Of a stretch of DNA of 64,000 nt, positions 46,196 through 59,764 are shown one piece after another. Origin of the DNA: Euphorbia lathyris (Eukaryota > Streptophyta > Magnoliopsida > Malpighiales > Euphorbiaceae); assembly GCF_963576675.1 (NCBI RefSeq), contig NC_088918.1, forward strand, positions 38,225,501 to 38,289,500, given 5' to 3'. Both the position numbers and the translations under genes were made by a program. Each line of letters starts with the position of its first letter. Positions within the stretch are counted from its first letter, which is position 1. The notes under the pieces were generated by a model. The model did not search any database. It was not told the origin of the DNA and saw nothing but the letters and a program-made list of their open reading frames with translations.

Positions 46196-49010
46196 CAGAG
46201 GCGAAGGCAGCCCGGCGCCCGTGGGGGCTCCAGCCCCTACAGCGCTGGAGCTGCCATGGAAGGTTTAGGGAAGGCTAAAAATTAGCCCCCTCGGCGCCGC
46301 TGCGTATCCCGATCTAGGGATTTAGGCGCAGCGGCACCTGCTACATCTCCTTCTCAGGAGATGTAGCGAGAAGATAGAGCCCAGCCCAAGTGCGCTGGGC
46401 CGTTATTTTTTTTTTTTAATTTGGCCCCCCAAAACGACGTCGTTTTGGGTTTGGGCCAAATTAAAAAAAAAAACAGCGATTGGGGATGAAAATCCCCAAT
46501 CTCTGCGCAAAGTGGCTTAAAGCCACTTTGCAATTTTCACCCAGTGCTCTCCTCCTCCCCCCTTTCTACCATTCTTCAGCTCAGCTCTCCTCCTCCCTGT
46601 CCTTTTCTTTTCATTTTACTTTCATTTCTTCCATAAAATTAGGTTAATTTTCATTTATGGTTTTTAATTTATAATTTATTGAATTAATTTGGTGATTTGT
46701 TAAATTATTTTAGGGTTTTGATAGTTTAGGGAATTTGTAGGGTTTTGATAGTTTAATTTGTTGAATTAATTTAGGGTTTTGTTAGTTTAGGGAATTTGTA
46801 GGGTTTTGATAGTTTAATTTCTTGAATTAATTTAGGGTTTTGATTTAGGAATTTTAGTTTAGGGTTTTTATAGTTTATGGAATTTGAATTAATTTGTAGA
46901 ATAAATTTAGATTCTTTGATTTAGTGATTTTCATTTGAGGGTTTAATTTAGTGATTTTGATTTGTGTCATATTTTTTTTTTAATGTAGAACTACAAAAGG
47001 ATGGATAAATTTGTTATCAGATTAAAGAGAAATCCAAATGAATCATCCTCGGGTAGTAATCCGGTTGAGCAAAAAAGTGATAAAAGAGTTCGTGTTGAAC
47101 CAGAAATATCAGATGAACTTATTGGTGATCCGGGAAAACGCATACCAATTGTTTTATATCCTTTCAATATGAGAGATTCAATGAGGAGACGATACTTGGC
47201 TAAAGGCCCTTCTCAACCTAGTGGACACAACTTCCCGATGTCTGATGTTGGTAAAGGTAATAGAAGGAAGTTTCAATACAAATGGTTTGAGAAGTTTCCT
47301 TGGTTAGAATATAGTGTATCTAAAGATGCTGCATTTTGTTTACATTGTTATTTGTTTGCAAGTGGTAACAAATTTGGGGATAGTGCTTTTACACAAATTG
47401 GTTTTAAAAATTGGAAAAAAGCTTTAGCATGCTTTTTTTTTTTGCATGAAGGAGGTGCTTCTAGTTCACACCATTATGCTAAAAATAAGATTGATCAATA
47501 CAAAAATCAAAGAGGGAATGTGGATCATATGATAGTAGCAAAATGTTCAGTACAGGAGGATGAATATCGCATTAGGTTAACTGCAGTTGTACATGTTATT
47601 CGATATCTTTTGGAGGCAGGTGTGGCATTTCGGGGACATGATGAGTCGGAATCGTCAACACGACCGGGCAATTTTCTTTTATTAGTCAAATGGTACTGTA
47701 TGCGAGATGAAGGTGTAAGGAAGGTAATGAAATTAAATGCTCCAGGTAACAATCAATTGACTTGTCATACGATTCAAACGGAAATTATAGAAGCTTGTGC
47801 TTTAGAGACTAAAAAAATTATTCTCAATGAGATTGGGGATAAATTCTTTACTGTTTTGATTGATGAGGCCCGAGATTGCTCAGTTAAGGAGGAGATGGCC
47901 GTGGTTTTGAGATTTGTAAATGATCATGGAGAAGTGACTGAACGGTTTCTTAGATTAGTGCATGTTCGTGAGACATCTGCTCAATGTTTGAAAAAAGCGC
48001 TTGATGCATTCTTTGCTGTGAATAGATTATCAATTACGAGGGTTAGAGGTCAAGGGTATGATGGGGCTTCTAATATGTCTGGTCAGTTTCATGGATTAAA
48101 AGCACTCATTTTAAATGAAAATAAGCATGCACATTATATTCATTGTTATGCTCACCAACTTCAATTAGTTGTTGTTGCTGCTGCAAGGGATTGTCGAGCA
48201 GTGAGTGACTTTTTTGATTATGTTCCTATCATTGTGAATATTGTTGGTGTTTCATGTAAAAGAAAGGATGCTCTTCTACAATTGCATCATGAGAAAGTAG
48301 TACAACGAATAGAAAACAATGAAATTTCTACAGGAAAGGGCAAGAATCAAGAAATAAATTTAACTCGCCCAGGTGATACACGTTGGAGTTCTCACTACAG
48401 AACGATAAATCGTCTTTTTGACATGTGGGATTCGGTGATAGAAGTGCTTTCAGCAGTATCAAATGATGGTACTGATAAACAAAGTCGAGGTACTACTGAT
48501 AGTTTGGCTAAGAAAATGTGGGATTTTGAATTTGTGTTGGTTGGAAAGTTGATGGGATTTCTATTGGGGCTTACAAATGGACTATCCCACTTCTTACAAG
48601 TTAAGAATCAAGACATAGTTAGTACTATGCGCATGATTCAAATGGTGAAAAATGGCTTGCGGGAATTTAGGGAAGATGGTTGGGCGAAGTTGTTAAAAGA
48701 AGCCACTGAATTTTGTCAAGTACGAAAGATACCTGTGCCTAATATGGAAGATCCCATTCAATGTCGTGTTAGACAACTTATTGATGGATTTCAAAAGACT
48801 TATCTCCACCGTTATCGTATTGATATCTTCAAAGAGGTACTTGATTTTCTTTATGTTATCTAATAATATAATTATATTTTCTTGATGACATTAATCTTGA
48901 TTATATTCTAAATTACTTTTAATTGTACATATGTTAGGCTGTTGATGCTATCATTTCAGAAATGGACAATCGTTTTACAGAATCAACTTCTGAGTTACTT
49001 TTGTGCATAT
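46196..49010 (+). mobile_element. hAT transposon (TTF zinc-finger type), 3' end lost
   Basis: The left terminus CAGAGGCGAAGGCAGCC and a GGGGGCTCCAGCCCC palindrome begin right after the iteron arm. A leader with repeated TTTAGGGTTTTGATAGTTTA words leads to the transposase. The element is interrupted at 49010 by a Sirevirus LTR. No inverse terminus was found right of the Sirevirus, so its 3' end is deleted or unrecognised. Confidence 0.82.
47001..49010 (+). pseudogene. hAT transposase (ZMYM1-like/TTF), truncated by Sirevirus
   Basis: The first coding exon, 47001-48836 (612 codons), is fully open. It begins MDKFVIRLKRNPNESSSGSN and contains the TTF zinc-finger-like segment FPWLEYSVSKDAAFCLHCYL. 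DUF4371 and the RNase H-like core follow: FTVLIDEARDCS with the first catalytic Asp, then RGQGYDGASNMSG with the second, then NLTRPGDTRWSSH. It ends GAG before a GT donor; the next exon, 48938-49010, reads AVDAIISEMDNRFTESTSEL before the Sirevirus starts. The C-terminal dimerisation domain with the third catalytic residue is missing. The clean reading frame suggests recent activity before interruption. Confidence 0.9.
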
Positions 49011-49301
49011 TGTTGGTCTCGTGTGATTAGTTCCAAAGGGGGGGGGGGGTTAGGAACTAATATAATTTTTTCAAATTTAATTAAGCTAGCTTGACATATT
49101 TTCTTGAGTTCGTTAACTCAGCCTTGGTCAGCACGGCCGATTATAGTGTAAGACAACTTTAGTCAGATGTTGACTAGAATTATTTTACGAATGAGTTGGG
49201 AATTGACACTATTGTGGTCAGCTTCCAACTCAGCACTCTTATTTACTCAGTGTCAGTTTAAGCAATTTATATGCTGAGTAAATATGACAAGCAACATATA
49301 C

Positions 49302-49369
<68 letters not shown>

Positions 49370-50557
49370 TGAGAGAGAGAGAGAGAGTTAGAGATTACTC
49401 AGTACGACTTATCCTGGTCCGGCCTCTCCGCCTACGTCCAGTCACCAGAGTCCCTCCGGGCTTTTTAAATCCAATACTTAGCTCTTTAAAGGTAGAGCAC
49501 AAACCGTTTATAAGGAAGTTGAATATGCAAGAGTACCTTCCTCTATTCGTCTACTCAACTCCTACTAAGTGCTATAACCAAACACCTAGGTTTCTCTACC
49601 ACTAAGCACTCAACACCGAGTACTCAGCACAACACTCTCAATTTTACAATTGATACAGATTGTTCTTTTCGAATGAAGAACACTTTAGATGATTACAGAA
49701 AATCAATCTAGCTTTTACACAAGAATAGAAATTTGGTGTAAGATCTCTTTTGACTTTTGTGTGCTTTGTATGTATGCTCTTTTTGTTCTTGTTGTAATCG
49801 GCTAATGATCCAAGAATGATCATGTCCTTATATAGTTGAGGTCTGAAGCAGAAATGGTTTGAACTTTGGATTTGTCCGTTGATCCAAACGGCTCCTTTTT
49901 GAGACAAGTTCTGGTCAGCTTTAGTTTTGCAGGCCAATCCTGTCGTCTGAATTCCGCAGGCGTTAAGTTTGTCTTCTTCTTGCAGGTTTTGTCTTCTTGT
50001 GCCAGTTCGTCTTTTAGCTAACGAACAGTTGACCCATGCATCTCGAAATTGGCTTTTGCGTAATTCCAAGGTTTCTATTATTGGTGCAGACAGTTGTCGG
50101 AGCTTGTCTTTTAGCAAACGGATCATTCATGTTGTCCTGAAGATCACTCAGCTTGATCTTTATAGTCCCTGTCTTTGATTGTTGTCAATCCATATACTGA
50201 GTTCTCTTTTACTCAGCTTCCATGGTCAGCTTCGTTCTGCAAGACATGGTTCTTTAAGAAGACTTTTCTACTTTTGATACTGAGTTCTATTCCACTCAGC
50301 TTCTTGAGCTTTAAGCTTCTGTTCTGAAGATGACTTATCTTCTGTCATGCTGAGTTCCACTCCACTTAGCTTGGGCTGTGATCTTATGCTAACTCCGTCC
50401 TGTCTTACTTTTTATTTTTGTATTTATATTTATACTCAACATTAAACAAACATATTAGTACAATTAAATCAAATCACTTAAATTTAATTGACCCTTAATC
50501 ATGGATTAACTTAAATAATTTTGTCAAATCAAAATCATGTGGAACGGTGTTTCAACA
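49011..50557 (-). repeat. Sirevirus 3' LTR (1547 bp)
   Basis: On the minus strand it runs from TGTTGAAACACCGTTCC (50557) to GACCAACA (49011). It includes an AT microsatellite (49303-49362), a GA tract, and the hairpin TTAGTTCC...GGAACTAA (49027-49060) around 12 G on the plus strand. The polypurine tract AAATGGGGGAGTT abuts its 5' border on the minus strand. Confidence 0.93.
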
Positions 50558-51084
50558 AACTCCCCCATTTTGATGTTGGCAAAATATTTAATTTGATGGA
50601 ACTCAGCATTGAGATTTCCCATGATTGAAATTCTTTTTACGCTTCTGAAATTACTCCCCCGTAAGGGTTGCATCTATTGACTTGACTTAACTCTAAACCT
50701 TCTAAGATTTAATTGAGTAAAGTTAAGGCATGCTTATACTAACTTAGTTCAGTTCTAGACCTTCCAAGATCTAATTCAGATGAGCCTAGGTTAGTTTTCA
50801 GAAGAGGTCAATATGTGGGATATGTTTTGACTCAGTTTTGATACATGGTTAGTTTGATATCAGAATTATGGGAAACCTAGAGCAAATGTATCAAGTCTAA
50901 TGTGTACTGAGTATATTCCCTTTTTCTTTTGTTTGTTCAATTACGACAAGTCAGCATAAAGCACAATACGTAAGTAAGCATCACATAAGATCAATAAAAG
51001 ATGCATAATTCTATAGATAGTCAGCAAGACAAAATACGCATAAAAAATACAAGTCAAGAATAAACCCTAGCAAATCTAGCCAGA

Positions 51085-54050
51085 CTATTTCTTCCTATTG
51101 ACTTGGACTTGGGCAGAATTGACTTTGCTTTTTCCCTTTTGTTGCTGCTGACTACCAGATGCTTCTCCTGTGTGCTGAGTTCTATCAGCATGTTCTTTCT
51201 CCCCCGTTTTGCCACCATCAGGCGGAGGAGGAACGAAAGTGTCATTGAGAGCAGCACGAGTTAATCTGACTGAATAAGCCTTAAGCCTTTTCGTGCTTTC
51301 TCTTAGACCATCAAAGACTGGTATACCATCGTCCAAGGTATCACGGGGAATTCGGATAGAGGCACTAAGCATACTGAGTATATATTCATGGGATTTCCCA
51401 ATCCATGTGATTGTGTCAGTCAGCTGGGCATAAGCTTGATGGTACATCTTGAGCAAAGCCGAGTCATAGAACTGACGTTGAGCATTCGTGTGGTGCACAT
51501 GTCTGAATATGGCTTGAGAATAGTTCAGGATATCATTTCTTTTGACCAAGTCAGTATCCATCTCTGCTTTACTCAGGTTGAGTAGACGGACAGCTTCGCT
51601 TATCTGTTCGATTGAGCATTGAGAAGTTGAGGAGATTAGCTCGCGAGTGCCGGTCAGCTCAGAGTTCATTTTGGTAAAATGTTGATTCAACTCAGCAGAG
51701 GTAGCGTAGCCCGTGTTGACTGCAGAAAGAGCATTAATTTGGCCTTGAAGGGAATTCATGTGATTCACCATCATTAACTGCAGTTCGGCCAGCTTGACGA
51801 TGGAGTCTTGCTTGGGTTGCTGTGTTTGGACTGTTGTCATAACACTTACTAGATCTTTGAGACCCTTGATCTCATTGAGGAGCTGAGTGATAGACGAGAC
51901 TTATGGTGACTCAACATTTGCAAACCCAGTAGCATCGGTATGAGAAGTGTTCAAATCCTGAAGAATAGTTTGAGCGGAGACAATAATGCGACGCCCGGAC
52001 TCAGTAGCATGAAGATATGCATATGTTGCTTCAGGAATTGGCTCAGTTGCCAGAATTCGAGTGGAACCAGAGGGGCCAGCATGGTCAATAGTTGGGCTTT
52101 TATTTAGGTCAGGTGCAGGAACTGACTTCTCAACATTCTGCGATATCGGAGTGGAAGGAGGAGGATCAACAGAAATATTGGCCTGCTCAATGTTGGTTTG
52201 AGTTGGTGCAGGAGGAGTTAACTCAGGTTGAGCAGGATTTTCCTTTGCATGCTTTTCACTTTGAGCAGCTTGGACTTCGAGCTCTTGCTCGGCAGGGATT
52301 GGATTTTCTGGAGTCTTGGCTTGTTCCTCAGGATGAGTAACAGAGGCTTGCTTTTGCTGAAGTTCCTTTGGAGAAGGCTCAGTGGGATTAGAGAAGAATT
52401 GGAACTGCATGTCCGATAGATCAGTAATGGGATCCCGCAGAGGAGAATCACCCAAAAGATCAATAACTGGCGACTTTTGAGCCTTTTTCTTAAGCCTTCT
52501 CAATTTCATAGCCTTTGGAGGAGAGGGGTCAGCTCGAATAGAATCAAGAGATTCAGAAGGTGAATTTACCCCTAGGTCAGCATGTTCTTTTGCTGTTGGC
52601 TCAGCTTGTTCTTCAGCCAGCTCAGTGTTAATTGTCTCATGTTGCTCAACATTTGCTGTCTCCTCAGCATGAAACTGTCCTCCGATATTACCCAACTCTT
52701 CTTCATCTTGGTTAGTAGGGATTTTCTCAAGATCAATTTCTTGACTTTTGGCGAAATGCGAATCTCGGTGATCACAAAACCAAGAGGGGCAGCATGAATA
52801 GGACTTAACTCCGAAGATTTCTTTTTCTTTTGCTTTTTCTGCAGTGGTTGCTCTGGAGTTTCCTCACTCTCTTCTTTAGGCTCAACTTGCCTTTTTCTTT
52901 TCTCTGCTGACTTAGGTGTGTCCTGAGTTTGTCCAACATCAACTTTCTTTCCCTTTCATACAACCCGGATTTTCTTTGGAACAACGTCAACATCTTTGGA
53001 ACAGGTTTGTATTGCTTTCCTCTTCTTCTCTTGCTTAGCTTGGTCAGCAGGTTCAGCCACGACGTTCTTTCCTTCATTGGGTTGCACATCCTGTACATCA
53101 TCAGCTTCTTCCTCATTTTCCTCAATGACCCCATTTCCCTTTTTGGACTTAAGGGGTTGGTTGTATACTAACCCAAACAGCAGAGCCGCTGTGATTTCAG
53201 TTCCCCAAGTTTAAGTTTCATTAATCGTGTCTATTTGGTGATCTTCGAGGATTCTTGTAATGAGGGATCCCATCCTGAGTTTCCCAGTACTTCGTTGAAG
53301 TGCACCGATAAGAAACACCGGCATGATGAGTGGTTGATAGGTTAGCATGTGCCAGATGAAGCACTGCTCGAAGTTTGAAGCTGATGATGCTGAGTTGATT
53401 TTTGGGAAGATAAAGTTAGCCAGGAGGTAGTGAGCCATCTTTTGATTCTGACCCATGCATGTACTAGCTATTTCCCCTTTCTGATCCACCGGCTTATAGA
53501 ACGTCACTGTTTGATCAAGTTTCTCCTTTGTAGTCCTGAATTCTTTCCCTTTGGCTGGCAAGTTTAGCAGGGTTGCTAGATAAGATGGGGTAATCGCTAT
53601 TTTCTGGCTTTTGACATAGGTTACCAGATGGTCAGCATCTTATTCGTCAAAACGGAGGTTGGAGTAGAATTCCCTCACTAACCTAGGGTAGGCTTTACCA
53701 GGAAGAGAGAAGAGTCCAGCCCATTCGTTTTTCGAGATCCACTCACAGAACGATTGCTCAGCTGTTACGAAGCTCGGAGAGAACCACCTACAGCAAAGTA
53801 CCGCATGGTTCTTAACACTTTTATAGACTTTAAGGAATGCCTTTTCCTTGGGCTGCTTGTCCTTCTTTTTCTTCTTCTTTTTCAAAGAGGTTGCGAGGTC
53901 AGCTTGAGGGCTCTTGCTTGGAGTTTGGTCATGCTGACCTTGTCCTTTGGTGGGAGTCTCGCTATATTCCTGCTGAGGAGGAGACTTAGGGTTTTCATCG
54001 GAGTGATTTCTGTCGTAATCACCATCGGAGATATTTTGTGAATCCGACAT
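51085..54050 (-). pseudogene. Sirevirus env-like 3' region, broken
   Basis: Downstream of pol in element orientation, open segments at 54050-53640, 53561-53211, 53134-52805, 52695-51901 and 51840-51085 together encode a long hydrophilic, Glu/Gln/Pro/Lys-rich protein starting MSDSQNISDGDYDRN. Such an extra 3' ORF is a hallmark of the SIRE/Maximus group, where it is often called env-like; its function is unproven. Here it is split by stops and frameshifts. I saw no convincing signal peptide or transmembrane segment. Confidence 0.65.
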
Positions 54051-54608
54051 GATTAGAGATTCTTTGAGAGGTTTTGGGATTTGGAGAGTGAGAGAGATGA
54101 AAATCTATTTGCCAAGGATTTTGAGTGTAAAGAGTGATAAATGGGAATTCTTCCACTATTTATAGACGTTCGAATGATCCTAAACGTTTGAACTAGCCGT
54201 TTTACCTCGAGATGATCAATCGACAAAGATCCTGGCATTTATGACATGTTCGACGCGTTCGTTTTCTTCATTATTGTGATTACGTCACCCTAGGTGGCTA
54301 TTTATGGCAAGTGTGCTAGTATTAATTGGGCAAATGAATTTTACTCAATTTGTTAGAATACTGAACGTTTTGTGGTACTGAGTGCACAGTTTTACATAGA
54401 GGGTTTTCATACTACTTTAGTAACTCATCCTAAGATAATCACTCAGCATGTATGTCTTACTCAGCATAGGGTGATTTTCTATAACACATATTAAGCTCAG
54501 CATGTAGAAGTTACTCAATCAGCACAAGTCACTCAGCATGGTAATCACTCATCATTCAATTAAGCCCATAGTATTATTGAAGAGGATTAGACATACCAAT
54601 ATCTTCCC

Positions 54609-57600
54609 TTAGTATGTTGAATTGCTACGAGCCAGGGGCTTAGTGAAGATATCCGCAAGCTGTTCATCTGTTGGTACATAGGTCAGCTTGATCTCACCAT
54701 TGAGTACATGATCTCTGATGAAGTGATGCCTTATGCTGACATGCTTCATCCTGCTGTGTTGGATTGGATTTTTTGATAGGTCAATGGCGCTTTTGTTGTC
54801 GCATTTGACTTTAATTGTTTCCGTTTTGACTCCATAATCCTCAAGATGTTGCTTAATCCATAAGACTTGTGCAACACAGCTTCCAGCAGCTACGTACTCA
54901 GCTTCAGTTGTAGACAGGGCAACTGATGACTGCTTCTTGCTGAACCAAGATACCACACAACTTCCAAGGAAGTGACATCCTCCCGAAGTACTTTTATGCT
55001 CTAGCTTATCTCGTCCATAGTCAGCATCAGTGTATCCAATGAGTGTGAAGTCATTTAAGATTGGATACTATAAACCTGCATTAACCGAGCTCTGCAAATA
55101 TCTAAAGATTCTTTTTACATCTATAAGGTGAGATTCCCTGGGGTCAGCTTGATATCTTGCATAATAACATACTGAGTACTGAATATCAGGTCTACTAGCG
55201 GTAAGGTAAAGTAGAGAGCCAATCATACCTCGATATAGCTTGCTATCTATAGATTTACCTTTCTCATCTTTGCATAGGACAGTGTCAGTACCCATTAGGG
55301 TTGATATGGGTTTACAATCTTCCATATCGAATTTCTTTAGCATTTCTTTGGCGTATTTGGACTGACTAATGAAGATGTCGTTCTTACCTTGCTTGATTTG
55401 AAGTCCAAGGAAGAAGTTGAGTTCTCCCATCATAGACATCTCGAACTCAGTTTGCATCTGTTTACTAAACTCTTTGCATAAGGATTCTTCAGTAGCACCA
55501 AAGATTATATCGTCTACGTAAATTTATGCCAGCAGGGTATGTTTACCCTTTTTCTTAATGAACAAGGTTGTGTCAACTTTGCACGTGGTGCTTGCTTTAG
55601 GCCATACAGGGCCTTCTTGAGTTTATAAACGTGGTTTAGAAATTTTGGATCTTCAAACCCTGGAGGCTGACTAACATATACCTTTTCGTTCATAAAGCCA
55701 TTAAGAAAGGCACTTTTAACATCCATTTGATATAATTTAAAGTTCATATAGCTAGCATATGCACACAATATACGTATAGCCTCTAACCTAGCAACAGGAG
55801 TGAAGGTCTCACCATAGTCAATGCCCTCTTGCTGACTATAGCCTTGGGCTACAAGTCGGGCTTTGTTTCTGACTACGTTGCCTTGCTCATCTAGTTCATT
55901 TCTAAAGACCCACTTAGTTCCTATGGTCTTTTAATTCCTAGGTTTTGGTACTAAGTCCCATACCTCATTTCTTGTGAATTGATCAAGCTCTTCTTGCATA
56001 GCATTGATCCAATATTCATCGTGCTTAGCATCGGCGAAGTTCTTTGGCTCATTTACTGAGACGAATGCAAAATTTCCGAGATACTTTCTAAGCTGATCTC
56101 TTGTCATCAGCTTGTTGTCAGCGGTATCAAGAATGGACTTCTCCGAATGTCCTCTTGGAATTTTTATTTCTTTAGGTAATGTTGAGTTGTCTGGAATAGG
56201 TGTTTCTACAATATCTGCAGGAATAGATTTGTCAGCAAAGATAATTTCGGGTTCGTGTTTACCTTTGGTCAGTCCTTGTACTGATGACTCAGTAGCTCCT
56301 GTTTGGTCAGCGGAAGCTGAGCTCGGTTCATCTTCGACAGACTGAGTTGTCTTTCCTGAAGGGTCAATTTCATCGAACTCTATATGGACAGACTCTTCAA
56401 CAACTTGAGTTCGTTTATTATACACTCTATATGCTTTACTGTTAGTTGAGTACCCTAAAAAGATCGCTTCGTCGGCTTTAGCATCAAATTTAGCAAGGTT
56501 ATCTTTTGTATTGAGTATAAAACATTTACACCCAAAGGCACGAAAGTATCCAATGTTGGGCTTTCGTCATTTCCAAAGTTCGTATGGGGTTTTCTTAAGA
56601 ATAGGTCTAACTAAAGCCCTATTGAGTATGTAGCATGCTGTGTGGACAGCTTCACCCCAGAAATACTTTGGAAGCCTATTTTCACTCAGCATTGTCCTAG
56701 CAATTTCGACAATTGTTCTGTTCTTCCTTTCAACCACCCCATTTTGTTGAGGCTTTCTAGGAGCAGAGAAATTGTGGTCAATACCACCAGCTTCACAGAA
56801 TTCGTCAAACTGTTGGTTTTTGAATTCTCCACCATTGTCGCTTCTAATATGAGCTACTTTTAGGTCTTTGTCATTGCCAAGCTTTTTAATCAATGTGGTG
56901 AACATCTCAAATGTTTCATCCTTGCTACTCAGTAAGATGATCCAAGTGTACCGAGAGAAATCATCTACAATGACTAAGGAGAATTTCTTACCGCCCAAGC
57001 TGAGTGGCTAGACAGGTCCGAAAATGTCCAAATGTAGTAATTCCAATGGTCTTTTGGTTGAGACAATGTTTTTACTTTGAAAAGACTTTTTCGTTTGTTT
57101 ACCTTGCTGACAAGCATTACACAATTGATCTTTTTCAAATTTCAATTTGGGCAATCCCTCAACTAATTGCTTTCTAGCAAATTTGGCAAGGAGGTCCATG
57201 CTTATATGACCAAGTCTCCTATGCCATAGCCAGGAGTTATCCTCTTTAGATACTAAGTATATATTTTTGGAAAACTGTTTTTCTAAACTCAACATATATA
57301 CATTGTCAACACGAGGAGCAGTTAAAATCAAATTATTTGTTTTTCCCTCGAGTATCCGACACTGAGTAGCATCAAATATAACCTGTCTACCGCTATCACA
57401 AAGCTGAGCTACGCTCAATAGGTTATATTTGAGACCTTTAACTAAGGAAACTGACTCAATGGTAAGGTTACCTCCGATAGTGCCTGATCCTACTATCTTT
57501 CCCTTTTTATTGTCTCCAAAGCTTACGTTTCCACCTCGTTTAAGCTCAAGTGTGATGAAATGAGTTTCATCACCAGTCATATGCCTCGAGCATGCGCTGT

Positions 57601-59349
57601 CAATATACCACAGTTTTTACTTCTCCACGCACCTCAGGCTCACCTGCATTTTGAATCATTCATCTTTAGGTACCCAATTCTTTTTGGGTCCTCGTTTGTT
57701 AGCATAAGCAGGTGCTATGTCATGTTTTAACTTGTGACGACATATATTTATGGTGTGGCCTTATTTACCACAGAAGTCACAATGAGTTACCCTTTTTGGG
57801 TGACTCTGTTTTTGGTCATCACCATTATGCTGAGCATGCCAACATACCTTAGTGGTATGCCCTTTCTTTCCGCAGAAGTCACATTGGACAATCCGCTTGC
57901 TATACCAACACACATTTCTTGTATGTCCCCTTTTCCCACAACAGTCACATTAAGTGAACTGTCTATGCTGACTAGTACCTGAGTACTCAGCATGGGATTT
58001 ATTTTTGTTTGAGCCTTTAGTTTGGCTCTGTAGGTATGTGACATCCTTTTTCAGTTTCTTTGAATCTGACTAGACTTCCGAGACAAACTTATGCATAATT
58101 TCCATGTTACTATGCAATGTTGAGTTGTCTTGGAGAAGATATCGAAGGTCACTGAGCTTGACCTCTTCAATCTCGTCACACCGCCTGCTGAGTGCTTTTA
58201 TTTTCTTATTACACTTTTTAGTCAGTGTATATAGGTCACTCAGGGCGTTAATCATTTCATTTCTAAGCAAGTGTAAGGATGTCACCTCATTTGAGTATTC
58301 CTCCTGTTCAGATTCTTCAGAGAGGTCAGCTTGCTCAGATCGAGTGTGGTCAGCAGCGTCATCGGCCATGAAGCATATGTTTGCTGACTCGGTGGCATCA
58401 GATTCAGATGATGTTGAGTCGTCGTTGTCACTCCATGTGGCCACCATTGCCTTTTTGCTTCCCTTCTTGTCTTTCTTCATATTAGGGCAGCTTGACTTGA
58501 TGTGCCCAGTTTGATGGCACTCAAAGCACATGACAGGCTTGGAGCTGTCCTTTTTGTATTTGTCACTAGACTCAGCTTTGTACCTATCACCTCTTCTTAA
58601 TGGCCTCTTGCTGTTCTTTTAATTCTTTCTGAACAGCTTCTTCATCTTCCTTGTGAACATGGCCATTTCCTCATCATCAGATGAGTAAGCTTCGGTTGAG
58701 TCAGCTTTCATGACAAGTGATTTTTGTTTCTTGTCTTCTGACTTTTCTTTTGCTTCAAAATTTTTCATAGAGATCTCAAGGGTCAGCAGAGATCCGATCA
58801 GCTCATCGTATTTATATGTGGTCAAGTCTTGAGCTTCCTCCATGATAGTTTTCTTAGCTTGCCAGCTCTTGGGTAAGCTTCTCAGGATTTTCTTCACCTG
58901 CTCTTCTTCAGTGAAGTTCTTGCCGAGCCTCTTTAGCTCATTTATGATGTTGGTGAATCTAGCGTTCATTCCAGAGATGTCCTCATTGTCGTTCATCTCG
59001 AACAGCTCGTGCAACCTGAAATCTTATTGTATTCTGCAGCATCTAACGCACAGTGAAGCATATTGATAGCCGAAGCATTGTTTTGTAATTTTTTAAGGTC
59101 ATCTTCTGACCACTCAGTTTCACTCTTAACAATTTTCTCATTGTCAACAGTTTTATAAGGCACATATGGGCCTTGAACTATTGCAAGCCATGCACTCATA
59201 TTTGTGGCTTGAATAAAGTTCTTCATCCTATTCTTCCAGAATGTATAATTGGATCCAAAGAATATGGGAGGCTGACTAATTGATAATCCATCTGGGAGTA
59301 TCTGTGTTGTTTGGTTCCCTAGAAGGAAACGAGTGTTGTTCTCAGGCAT
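54609..59349 (-). pseudogene. Sirevirus gag-pol, multiply broken
   Basis: Reading leftwards from MPENNTRFLLGNQT (59349): Gag in two overlapping frames (58993-59349, 58619-59014), a CCHC knuckle CFECHQTGHIKSSC (near 58500), and Cys/His-rich spacer pieces. Protease has IDSACSRHMTGD, with the usual DSG altered to DSA. The HHCC finger is WHRRLGH...CNACQQGK, and integrase shows VDDFSRYTW, RSDNGGEFKN and PQQNGVVERKN. Reverse transcriptase (56425-55068) includes [10 protein letters not shown] and [10 protein letters not shown]. RNase H (54956-54609) has STTEAEYVAAG. Several stops and frameshifts between blocks make it non-functional, though each catalytic block is readable. Confidence 0.9.
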
Positions 59350-59413
59350 TTATCAGGATCAGCTCAAGATTGTTAAATCTTTGAATAGTGAGCTTTATAG
59401 CTCTGATGCCACT

Positions 59414-59700
59414 TGTTGGTCCCGTGTGATTAGTTCCAATGAGGGGGGGGGGGGGGTTAGGAACTAATATAAATTTTTCAAATTTAATTAAGCTGACTTG
59501 ACATATTTTCTTGAGTTAGTTAACTCAGCCTTGGTCAGCACGGCCGATTATAGTGTAAGACAGCTTTAGTCAGATGTTGACTAGAACTATTTTACGTATG
59601 AGTTGGGAATTGACACTATTGTGGTCAGCTTCCAACTCAGCACTCTTATTTACTCAGTGTCAGTTTAAGCAATTTATATGCTGAGTAAATATGACAAGCA

Positions 59701-59764
<64 letters not shown>

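Noticed and set aside
49303..49366. Independent AT microsatellite loci at 49.3 and 59.7 kb
   Set aside because: Both occupy the same position in the two Sirevirus LTRs, so they are part of the LTR and not separate loci.
51085..54050. Env-like region as evidence of an infectious retrovirus
   Set aside because: It lacks clear signal peptide or membrane-spanning segments and is broken; extra 3' ORFs are normal in SIRE-type plant retrotransposons.
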